From contig JAQGEQ010000339.1 of the NCBI GenBank assembly GCA_034620365.1, positions 1,039,163 to 1,103,162 of the forward strand: 64,000 bases of DNA, given 5' to 3'. Below the pieces are notes generated by a model. It made no database searches, was not told the origin of the DNA, and worked only from the letters and a program-made list of their open reading frames with translations. Shown here piece after piece: positions 12,060 through 22,400 of the stretch (position 1 is the stretch's first letter; the number at the start of each line of letters is the position of its first letter). The translations under genes and the position numbers were made by a program. Source of the stretch: Pegea sp. RAD2-039 (lineage: Eukaryota; Chordata; Thaliacea; Salpida; Salpidae).

Positions 12060-12700
12060 AAATGATCTTCATCTTCAGCAAGGATGTTTGGAGGACTTTG
12101 ATGGAGAGTTTTATTTAAATTCAGCAATTTGGAGAAATGATTTGATCTTCTCAGTAACTTTTAAGAACAGAATCAAGATTATTTCCAAAATAGTTCATTA
12201 TTCTTCCGAAGAAGATTTCGTTTGTAGATCAAAGGATCAGTTAAAGAGCTGATCTCAGTCTCTTTATTTTTAGATATCTAATTGATCATTTGAAGAAACA
12301 AGCATCGATCTGGGAGCAAAAAGAGAATGGTGAGGACAGTTTAAACTTTATGAAAGTCTTTTAATCTCATCCGTAACTGCTAACAGCTTTCCCGGATCCA
12401 AGTAGTCATGATGAAGAGCGGATATAGCGGAAGGATTGGAAGATAAGAAGCGACTGTTACGCCATCGATGCTTAATCAAGTTAACTTCAAGCACCTACGT
12501 CATTACATCGATTTCTTTTCAGGAAATAATGTTGCAAGTTACTACCACTCGATTCGCTTCTATGACAACCAAACCGACTTCACAAGCACCGGGCGACCAG
12601 ATAACTGAGCGTTGGTAGTTTTCGAGGTGAAGCGGTGATGACGTCAGGCAACTTAGTGACGCTAACAGTTGCTAGGGGTACCGATTTTGCTTTTTTGTTT
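12060..12700 (+). pseudogene. Inverted, broken fragment of the DPP4-like gene
   Basis: Plus-strand 12077-12240 matches, almost base for base, the minus-strand DPP exon at 15570-15739, including the preceding intron end (gttgaaatgatcttca) and the acceptor. Positions 12545-12600 match the exon at 15281-15120 (ttctatgacaaccaaac) and 12624-12680 match minus-strand 14920-14860 (the cgaggtgaagcggtgatgacg part). Introns are kept, so this is a segmental copy and not a retrocopy. Frames are broken by base changes and internal losses: GATCAGTTAAAGAGC replaces GATCAGTTTAAAGATC. Only the beta-propeller part is represented; no catalytic exon was seen. Confidence 0.8.
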
Positions 12701-13284
12701 CGTAATTTATTTGTGATATCGCAGAAATATTTATTGCAAAAAGTAATCTCGAAATTATCAACCAAATTTCTAATTAAAGATTTTGTAATCGTTAGTCGCC
12801 TCATAATTAGTTCTAAAATTTTATAAAAAGTTGGTAGCTGTCAAAGGTCCCAGAAAAAGTTAGGATCAAATCCTTCAAAAGAATATAAAAACTCAGAGAA
12901 GAAGGATTATTGATCCAAGGAGCTTAAAAGCAGAAGACTCTTCTTATAAAATTTTGTTGTTCTTGCTGCAAGGTTCCGCGTTACCACGAAGACAACAAAT
13001 ACTCTGGACCACCTCTAAGCAGAGCTGTGGTTCCCATTTGTCCTCTTCCGCCACTATCGCTAAAGGACTGTTCGAGGTTTATGTTGACTACTTTCATATA
13101 TTTTCATTGGTTGATTAGTGGACAGGAACGCGCGCTGAACTGTTTAGATCTGTTACTTGGTGACTCGGCTCAGTGGACTGGGACAGTGACCTCGAGATGG
13201 TATATTTTCTGACAGGGCTGAGTGTAATATCTCTCAAAGCAATCACAAGCTAGTGACACTATTCATCCACTCTTGAGGAATCTA

Positions 13285-13400
13285 TTTTTCGCGTTCGGTA
13301 GGTGGCGTGGTAGAGTGCAGTGAGCATTTTGAGATGTGATTCGAACCCACGCTTGCAAAAACACAGTGTATTACAAGGCTAATCGACTTCAAGCTCATCT
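13285..13400 (-). mobile_element. Possible tRNA-derived SINE head
   Basis: Reverse-strand sequence contains a good B-box-like string GGGTTCGAATCAC preceded by a Thr-tRNA-like piece (GATTAGCCTTGTAA). No clear A box or second copy was found in this window, so this could be a lone tRNA relic. Confidence 0.35.
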
Positions 13401-13686
13401 TGTTGCTATTATTTAAGTAAGATGTTCTACTAGTAAAAGAAGCCTGGTAATAAAAAAGTTTCTCAGTTGATTTGGTTGCTTTAAAACCTAATAATTTTGA
13501 CAGAAGTTTTTTCACAGTAGTTACTACTCTACTAAATCTTGATTCTAGTTTTTGTATCTATAATTTTGTTCATAAATTCTCGTCTTAAAACTTCAACGAT
13601 TTATTAATTGTTGTAAAAAAAACTTTTGATTCAAATTTAACTTTTCGCAAAATGTCTTCTTTTTGAAAAATTATTTTCATGAACTT

Positions 13687-13692
13687 TTTATT
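13687..13692 (-). terminator. Poly(A) signal for the DPP4-like gene
   Basis: AATAAA on the minus strand about 45 bp after the predicted stop codon of the peptidase gene. Confidence 0.5.
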
Positions 13693-13734
13693 CCATTTAA
13701 AATAAGCGAATTAATAATTTTTTTGGCGAAAATT

Positions 13735-16700
13735 TCACAAACGGGAATCTCCAAAGATACTTTCTTGATCAAAACAGAACTGAAGTTCTCTAGTCAGGAT
13801 TTTGTAAACTGTATTGTAGTTGTTAGCTGTGTTCGACATGCCATGATCGTTGTTTGCAAAGAAGAAAGCTTCAAAGTCTACATCCTGTTCCACAAGGTAC
13901 ATTTGAAGTCGAGCGGCATTTTGAAAATGGACATTTTCGTCTCTTGTTCCATGCAAAACTGCATACCGATGTGCTGCTAGGTTCTCACTTTGTTGTAAAG
14001 CTGTTGAAAGCTCGTAGCCGATCTTAGAAGTAAAAAAAGCTCTTTAAGGACTTATATGAAGATCTACAAATACCGGATTCATATTTGGGGTCTTCATATA
14101 ACGTTCAGTGTAAATCGAATGATAGAAAGTCCAGTCCGTCACTGGGGCAACCGCCATTCCACACTTGAACACCCTGTCCACATCAGATTCAATTGTTCGG
14201 GTTGTTGCGTAACTATAACAACAGAAGTTATTGATAGATGTTTAGAGGGTCTCTAAGGGTCCTACCCTCCATAAGACCATCCCCATATAGCTGTTCGAGA
14301 GGTATCAATAAAACTGAATTTTTTCGATAACTCTTTGACCGCATGAATTTGGTCTAAAGGTTCATATTGTCCTAACTTCATGTAAACCTGGACAACTAGG
14401 AATAAGTAAAGACACATTTTTCACTTTATAGTTCATCACCTGATGCATGATATGGTCACCACGGTAACCAGTCCCGCGTCCATCGAAACTCATTACTATC
14501 ACATCAAGTGAACTGGCCACGTAGTCCTTGTAACCAAAAGAATACCGGTCCACAGCTTTTTGGTAGCCTGGTCCGGAGTAAACCTCCACTAGCAAAGGGT
14601 ATTTGCGTTTTGAATCGAAATTTGAAGGTTTATGAAGAATGTAAAAGAAGTCTTCTTCTTCTCCATTCTCTTCTTCCAATTTTATTGATCCGAAAGAAGT
14701 TTCGCGAATTCTATAATCTGCCATTAAATTAAATTGAAGCCAAATTAGTTTTTGACCATTTTCTCACCTTCTAATTTGCTCAACAATTCCTCATTATCTT
14801 CAACAACTTCTACAACTTCAAACTTCTCGTCTTTCCGCCCCAATAGCAACGAAATTGGTACCCCTAGCAACTGTCAGCATCAGTAAATTATCTGCCGTCA
14901 TCACCGCTTCACCTCGACTACTACCACCGCAGTTGATGATGACGTAGCTACCATCATGACTAAATGATGACGTCACCCAGTTGCAGCGATCGAGAAAATC
15001 GTCGTTGAAGTGGCACGTGACACATTTGCGTGTGACGTCATCAGTGTTGCCTTTAAAAACATCATATTTAAATTAGGTTGGTGACGTCACACTGCTCTAC
15101 CTCGAACACTCCACAGATGACGTATACGGGGAAGTCCCTGTCCTCCGCCTTCTGGTTGCTCGGTGCTCGTGAAGTAGATCAAGTCAGTTTGGTTGTCATA
15201 GAAATGGATTGACTGGTAGCCACTTGCAGCGTCAGTCACCTGAAAAAAAAACATTGTGATGACGTCACTCTTTGAGCTCAATTAAGCGATCAGGACTACT
15301 GACATCACAGTGATGACGTCACAGTCGCTACTTACTTCGAATTTTCCTGAGGTTCGCCATTCTTTTGTCACTTTCCCTTCACCTTGCCACGTGACTACCT
15401 CGATGTGGGGAAACCCCTGATAGCTGTTAACAGTCGCGTATTGTGTTGATGACATTGGAAAGATATCGTGAGGTTTGTAGTGTCCTATCCATCCTGTTGT
15501 GCTCCCAACAAGATCTACTTCTTGATCTTTAAATTATTTTGAGAGTTAAAGATGTAAGAAAGATCAGATCTTTAAACTGATCACTTGATCTACAAACGAA
15601 ATCTTCTTCGGAAGAATAATGAACTATTTTGGAAATATTCTCGATTCTGTTCTTAAAAGTTACTGAGAAGATCAAATCATTTCTCCAGATTGCTGAATTT
15701 AAATAAAACTCTCCATCAAAGTCTTCCAAACATCCTTGCTGAAATTGAAGATCATTTCAACACTGTAATTACTTAGTAACTGATTACCAGTGGTTGGACG
15801 TCGATTGGGTCGACAAGTAGCCGCGCGACATTCAAGTGAACCTTTGGAATGGGAGTCCCTGGTTTAGGGTAAGGGAGTTTCACCATCGTGGGGTATTGAT
15901 TATCAAAGACACTGAATTCGAATTGATGTACTTCTTCATCATTTATTCTACATATCGATCAACAAGTTTGTAAATTGTGTGCTGATTCGTTACTGACGTC
16001 GCCCAAGCGATGATGTCATCATTTGGTGACCACCAGAAGAGCGCGTCATCCTCCACAATCTCTTCGACGTACAGCCAATCAGCGATTCCGTTGAAAATCG
16101 CGTTTTCGCGTCCTTCCTGGCTCAGCTGATACACTTGTTTAAAATCCTGTAATAGCGCGACTGATGCTACAGGCTGTCACGGCAACATAAGTGCAGCTCA
16201 CTGGCGACAGAAACAAATTGAAGTCGGTGACGAACGCCACCTGGTGACCGTGATTACTCCATTTAAACTTTTGGATCCCACTGCTCTTAACTTCACCAAT
16301 CATCCCTGGATCTATAAACTCACTAAACATCGTGCTTCAATCGCTAATTCGTGACCTAATGACGTCATCTTACTTGTTGTTGACATCATAAATAAGCCAT
16401 GAAAAGGTTCTGACGTAATGTGCGTAACCCTAAAAACAGAAAATCAGACGAAGAAAGAAGTGATGAGGATCGAGACACTGACATCAATTAGGTTGTACGT
16501 GATCATGACGTAATCACGATCAGGCGAAATAGTCCATGAGTTCAGATTAGAAACAGATGTTAACTTATCAGCTGAAATTAGCTCTAAAGTAGAATTAGTC
16601 TCTAAATTTCGAATCCAAATTGATTGTGAAGACTCGTATGCAAATTCGGCGTCTGCGACATTCCATCAGATCATCTGAAGAATCAAAGACTGAAACTCAC

Positions 16701-17675
16701 CTGAGAGCCACGTGACATAAAAAGATTTGGCCGAGAAGTGACCGCTGATGTATTCATCAAAAGTAACTTCTTTTTGTGTCTCTTCCGCTGTGAAAAATGT
16801 TGGTTACTATGACAACGTTGCCTTACCAAATTTGGAGGTTGGAAGATTTATGTAAAATTAAGTTCAAAAAAATTTGAAAAAAAAAGATTAAACGATTGTT
16901 ATTAACATTCAAATGAAAAAGATTGAGCTGCTGAGTATCAAGTTCAAAGTGACTGTTGAATATGAAATTGGTACAAACGTTGATTTGTCAGCCAATGAGA
17001 CCAGTTTAAACCTTTTGGAGGATAAAAAGATATTTCAAAAAATATTGATTCGGTGTAACAAGTTGGTTAGAAACAAGTGAGACCAAGAAAGCTTTTCTTT
17101 TGAACAAACCAGTGAACTTTAAGTAGTTTAAGTTGTAGGATTTTCTTTACAAAAGAAACTTCGATAATCAAGAAAAATTTAGTAAATAAATGTTAGTTTT
17201 GTGATAATTTGATTCTAAATGAAAAGTTGATTTAGATTCGTTTGAAAACCTTGATTTGAATTTCCATTTTTAGGCGTTTTGAATTATTAATATTTTAGTG
17301 AGATTACCTGATAGTAAAATCAATAAAAAATAAAATATTATTGATTTAACATCAAATATTTATTTGTAAATAAACTTTTAAGCTATGTGATAACATTCAA
17401 AGGTTTTCGTACAGATGAAAACAATTTTATTACTTAAAGTTGATAAAGAAATATTTCAAAAAATTCGATTACTGCAGTTCTGAAATATAAAGCAAAACTC
17501 AAACCAACAGTAAAGATAAGTTAAATTCACCTCGATAATTTCTAATACTTCTTAAGCCTGGCAAAACTCCTGTACTGAAAGCAAAGAAGGATACTGCTAC
17601 AATTTTTATGAGAGCTGAAAGGAAGAAAAGCTTCCATTTATGACGTAATAAGATCTTGAAATCCATCCGGAACAT
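13735..17675 (-). CDS. Dipeptidyl peptidase 4/FAP-like type II membrane serine peptidase
   Basis: Family S9B enzymes cleave X-Pro or X-Ala dipeptides from peptide N-termini at the cell surface. The start at 17675 gives a short cytoplasmic tail ([15 protein letters not shown]) followed by one membrane helix, the type II layout of DPP4. Exons 17675-17531, 16787-16701, 16652-16483, 16429-16374, 16322-16202, 16146-15998 and 15947-15788 join in phase. Later propeller exons lie at about 15739-15560, 15525-15340, 15281-15120 and 15055-14770, and hydrolase exons at about 14725-13735. The Glu pair that anchors the substrate N-terminus is visible in ADWLYVEEI. The catalytic triad is intact: Ser in WGWSYGG (about 14275), Asp in [10 protein letters not shown] and His in NNDHGM. 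DPP6/DPP10-type inactive forms are therefore excluded. The splice between the exons at 15.5-15.6 kb is not resolved. Confidence 0.93.
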
Positions 17676-17994
17676 TTGATTACAATCAATGTCACAAACA
17701 AACCTTATAAATTAAAACGACTTTTTTTTGGAAATTAATTATTAACATGACTTTACCTAATTCAAATATTACTTTACAAAGCTAACTCAACTAAATAGGG
17801 AATTTCAACTGAACCACCATATTAAGTTTCAATGTTTTACTTTAGTCAATAATTTAAAAGATTATAATAACAGAGAAAACAAAAGTCTTTTTAAGCTAAA
17901 ACTAAAGACAATTGCTGCATTAGTGACAACATGGTTTGCTTCGCTCGACAACAACCATCCTGTGAGCCAGGACAGAAATAATGAAAATCTACCC

Positions 17995-18289
17995 ATTGCC
18001 CATGCATCAGGATTCTACTCTCCACGCTAACAAGGTATGCAGCGGAACAAAAAGACTAATAGCCGCAGGAGCTGCCAGAACGACACTGAGTACATTGGCG
18101 ACCTGCCTACAGAGCTCCAAATCCGGCTTTGAATTTGGAGTTTTGCATCTCCAAGAAGAGTTATCATTAACCAGACTTACAGGGCCCTTCTACCCGGGCT
18201 CTTATGGACTTTACCTTGTTGAGCACCTGGGCTCAAGCCTTCTGCGTGTTAGGCGGATGTGATGACCACTACACCACGGAGACGTAAGC
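17995..18289 (-). mobile_element. SINE with tRNA-Val(AAC)-like head
   Basis: Read on the minus strand from 18284, the first 45 bases (GTGGTGTAGTGGTCATCACA, then CCGCCTAACACGCAGAAGG) closely follow a eukaryotic valine tRNA, with an A box, an AAC anticodon region and a degraded B box (GGCTTGAGCCC). The body includes CACTGAGTACA and GGAGTTTTGCATCTCC and ends near GATTCTACTCTCC and CCCATGCA. Body and tail are shared with the elements in the protease-array spacers (e.g. 45430-45770), which lie in the opposite orientation. Confidence 0.75.
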
Positions 18290-18299
18290 TGTTGAATTT

Positions 18300-21200
18300 T
18301 GACTTAAATGTAAAGTTGAACCATAAAATAATTGGATAAAAAAGATTAGCTTTTCATTTGACATTTTTATTAATAAAACCATTTCTTATGGTTTTGTAGT
18401 TGGTATTCAAATGTGCCGAGAGCTTTATTTTTCTACAAAACCTAGTGTGCCCTAAAATATCTAGATTTGGGAATAATGAGATGCTTTTTAAAAAACTTCA
18501 ATACAAATATTTTATTATTTAATTGATTTTGAGAATTGTGATTTTGAGAGTGGTGACTGTAAAAAGAGCTCAATATTGCAATGAAACTGGTCTGAAAAAT
18601 TTTGAAAAGATTTGAAATCTAAAATTTTGTATAAAATAAATTTTCACAAAGCTTCAGTTAGATTGATGAAGATGAAATTACAAAGAGCTACATCAGCTAC
18701 TAGCAACAAGTAGATCATTAAATCAGTTTCAGATTAGCTGGTTTAATCTCTTCCTTTTTTCTCATCAGCTTCTGGTAGTATTCACGGTTGATCCAAATTG
18801 TATTTTGAAGTCGCGAAAGAAAAGAATCGCTTGACGCGGTGACAGAAAACTGAGGTCGACCGTAAACATTAAGAAAGTAGGATCACTAGTGGCTGAATCT
18901 CGAGAACCTGGTAAGCAGAAGCTGATGTGAAAAGTAAAAAATAAACCTGAAGTGCATGAGACAAAGGAGACAAGAAAACTGATCGATATGGTGACGAAGA
19001 AGCCGATGCAACCGAAAAAGAAGACTTGATACAATCAGTGAACAATTGCTGGTCGGTCTCCAAAATGGTTAATTACAAAAAAACCCGGATATTTGTGGAT
19101 AACTTTACAGTTGGATGATCGATGTGCTGACCGTTGTCGATAGTAACGCGATTCTAATGATGCTCACTTCAAATGTGCAATTCACCACTGACTTTCTAAG
19201 TTTCGGGTCTCGTTCAGGTTTCCTCGTACTTGCTGACCTATCATGATTTAAAGATTGAAAAAAAAACGCCACTTGTATAATCTATTGAGTCGCCTTAGTC
19301 CCAGCCTCGTAAATGAAAAGATTAAAATGCTAATACACAACCAACTTTTGTTAAACCAGAGGCAGAGAGATACCACAAGTAAATAAACCAACTATAAGAC
19401 CAGCAAATATACTCTCTATGGTACTAACACGGCTTTCCTTTCTACTATTAAAATCAAGAAACCAAAACAAGTCATCAGAAGACCCAGTATAACACCTGAA
19501 AAAGGATAGATAGTGGAGAAGTTATTGGGCAAGGTAGTGAACAGGTTAGTGGTCAGGTTGGCCGACAAGTTAGGAAAAGTTAATGGACATATTGTTAAAA
19601 ATGTAAGTGGACAGGTTGGTGAAAAGTTGGTATACAGTTAAGTGGCTAATGTACAAGTTAGTTGAAAATTTAAGGGACTAGTTGATGAACAAGTTAGTTG
19701 ATAATCTAGAAGACTCACCAACGATTCGAGTGATTCTCAACTCATTTCATGTATTGAGATGTTTGTAAGAAATTCAAATGATGTCTTCAAAAGTTAAAGC
19801 AGATAGTGAATTGATTCCTGTAGATACAGTACTGCTGATGAATGAAGTTGAGAAGATGAAGATCATCATATAAAGGTCATCTGTGAATTCTACTTTAGGC
19901 AGCTAGTATAAAGAAGCCCTTCCGGGTAACCGGCTAAATACTTTAGTGAATGAGCGTAAATGCCATTTGAAGGTAGGCAACCACTCGCTCACCTAATCAT
20001 TTGCTTTTCTGTGTGCTTATAGTTCAGTTATTTACTCTTATTCAATTGTTCGCATTTTATAATTGAAAGAGATTTTTATAATTACATTTTATTCCGTTAT
20101 AGTTTGTTTTTTGCGGTGAATTGTTGTCAGTTTCCTAGGCTCTGTTTGAGCGCAACAAAAGTTCAACGACAATTAACAACTGCTTTTGCTATACTTAGTA
20201 TAGATTGAAAATAGTTTATTTTATATATTTAGCTATAAAAATGAATGGACTATTTACGCCTAAGGCGATGTCTATAAACCCAAATATATGAATGGCTTTA
20301 CTGGAAGTAAACGTTCATCAATATCCTAGAAGAGTGTGGATGTAATAGACTTTGTAACTGTATAACCGAAGATGTACTTTGAAAGCCGATACACATATGC
20401 AATGCATTCTCAAATGAAATTTTTCCGCGTCATTTGCTACGAACTGAAAAGCAGAATCCGAGTCAATCTCTAGATTTTGGAGGTACTTTGGTGCGCCTAG
20501 CCAAGACCTTGAGTTTGAGAATGTCAAGGTAGTAAAAACAGGGATGGTATGATCAGGGATTCATTTATAGATGGATTATGCTCATCAGAAATACTGCAAC
20601 GGTTTAAAAACGATAAAACGTTGACTTAAAAAGAAGCCCTTTATCGAGCGGTGGCACTTAAGGAAGACGACGGAGCAACCAGTACTTTGGTACTGGTAGC
20701 TGCAGGAGAAGCAGTAAACTCAATGAAAATCGAAGATGAGGACCAAGTAGAACCGATAGTAGCGGCCATGAAGGGAGTTTGTTTAAAATGTGGAAATGAA
20801 AAAGCCGACATTACAGCCGGGCATATCATCTTCAAAAAAAGTTTTCCAAGCTGGGGTTTCCTCAATTTGTAAATAGAATGAACCGTGTCATGATGGATCT
20901 AGAAGGTAAGATATTCAAAGAACTTATTTATACCGAAACCTCGAAGAGCTTTGTAAATAGAAGCGTTGCTCAGAGTTTAAAGATCCACGAAGCTTGAAGT
21001 CAATTTAAGGTGAAATTGACTCAGTCGTTTAATGCCTGCCGGATAAATAAATTTTGCCAGGATAGGTCTCCAACTATTAGTTAAGTTGTACAAGAATGTA
21101 AAGCTGCTTATCGTGGAGGACCTTTGTGTGGAGGTGTAGGAAAGAGCTTGTTTAAAATTCATAATGAGGTGGTGTTTGAGTTAAGAAGTCTGCAAAAGAT

Positions 21201-22400
21201 TTAGTGGCAGGCGTAATATGTAACAAAGAAACGGACACAAAATTGTCATGCCAAATAGTTTAGATATGGTCAGGAAGGATATTGCGGTTATTCATGTGAT
21301 CTTCAAATTAGGTCATCGGCAAAGCAGCCGGGCAGGAAACGAAATAACAGAAGAATTGCGATGACGGTCCGAGCCTCTGAGTATCTGTGCGCTATTGTTA
21401 GCCATCGTAGATAATCAGCTAAGGTATAAAAACTGGAAAAAGAAAGCAGAAGGTCTACTTCACGGTCTAAAGAAAGCTTTCTACCAGCTCTAATCAAGAA
21501 TCAAGATGAAGAAGATACTAGACATTAAATTCAGTTTAAGAGGAAAGTAAAAGTTGCTGCTCCTCGAACCGAAAAATAAACAAGATTTTAGGCTGGATCC
21601 GGTCAAAAATTAAGAAAGAGTCCTGAGCGTTCTGGATGCGAAAAAGAGAAAAGCGGAAGCAACAACAAATCGCGACTGGACATGTATGAAAGTCACTACT
21701 AGAGACTGATGAAGTTATAATCAGCTTTTAGATAAGACCTAACTGAGGACAAGTTTTTTTCTTTGTAGAAAAAGTCGTTCAAATTGAAAATTCTTCGATA
21801 GTGGAACGTGAAATGCGCATGCGTGAAGATAGCGTGAAACCAACTTCTAACAGTTTTTAGTGGTAGTGGTGAAAGATGACATCTGGGATCGTTAGTGATA
21901 GCTTTGCTTAAAAGCAATTTATATTTTCTGTATCAGCCATCTTCACCATCAACGCAGAAATGGCAAAAGCACCTGGCAGCAAAATAGTTGTAAATTATAC
22001 TTTACATATTTCACTCAATCATCTAACACTATCACTAATTTATCAAATTTCTATGAACACTCGATAAACCTTATCGCTTACAAATTTAAGCTTATCTTAT
22101 TTAGTTGTAATCTAAAGTTATTCGTATTTCACCGAAAAAACCTCAAATGTGATTACAAAAATATTTGCTGTCTCATTCGTTGAATAATTTTCAATTTTAT
22201 CGGATTCACAAAATGTAGCAATTTTGAATACTTTTTTAGCTTTTACATCTCAAAAAAATTATCACTTTGTTCTCATTAACTAAAAAAAAAGATTTGATTA
22301 ATGATTTATGAATTCGAATCAAATTCTTTTAACTTTTTACTTTGTTTTTAAATTTTCACTAGTTCATTGATAATTGATTTGAAATTTGTTTACCTGTGAG
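18300..22400. other. Gene-poor stretch with decayed sequence
   Basis: No intact gene recognised. Minus-strand frames at 18765-19063 include a hydrophobic run but no family signature. Around 20640-20870 a 73-codon plus frame contains CLKCGNEKADITAGH, faintly like a gag-type Cys motif, followed to about 21600 by sequence rich in frame breaks, so a dead retroelement is possible but unproven. Beyond 21.7 kb the DNA is plain AT-rich. Confidence 0.35.
19515..19705. repeat. Degenerate short tandem repeat
   Basis: A series of imperfect copies around a 13-15-bp core such as ggacaagttagtg (variants gaacaggttagtgg, ggacaggttggtg, gaacaagttagttg). Unit length and sequence drift, so this is an old minisatellite. 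Confidence 0.6.

Larger units (their letters stand above)
1407..16367. promoter_or_regulatory. Dense scatter of TGACGTCA palindromes (CRE-like 8-mer)
   Basis: Outside the minisatellite I counted by eye about 30 exact TGACGTCA sites between 1.4 and 16.4 kb, for example near 1865, 1898, 2480, 2839, 2919, 3298, 3566, 4081, 4093, 7290, 8593, 9289, 9973, 10020, 10111, 10405, 10440, 14968, 15033, 15081, 15315 and 16360. They fall in exons, introns and spacers alike. The rest of the window has one that I noticed (near 29068). The 8-mer equals the CREB/ATF full site, but spread through coding DNA argues that it is also a genome-wide word or repeat seed. Confidence 0.6.

Noticed and set aside
12436-12826. 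Short ORFs on both strands
   Set aside because: They fall inside the decayed inverted DPP fragment and have no independent support.
18230-18289. Functional tRNA-Val gene on the minus strand
   Set aside because: The T-arm and acceptor 3' half are degraded and run into a SINE body with relatives in the array.
18765-19063. Overlapping minus-strand ORFs with a hydrophobic run, as a possible membrane protein
   Set aside because: No family motif, no supporting splice partners, and two overlapping frames of equal quality. Left as unexplained.
20651-20872. Gag-like ORF with CLKCG
   Set aside because: Only one partial Cys motif, no CCHC knuckle and broken surroundings. Not enough to call an element.
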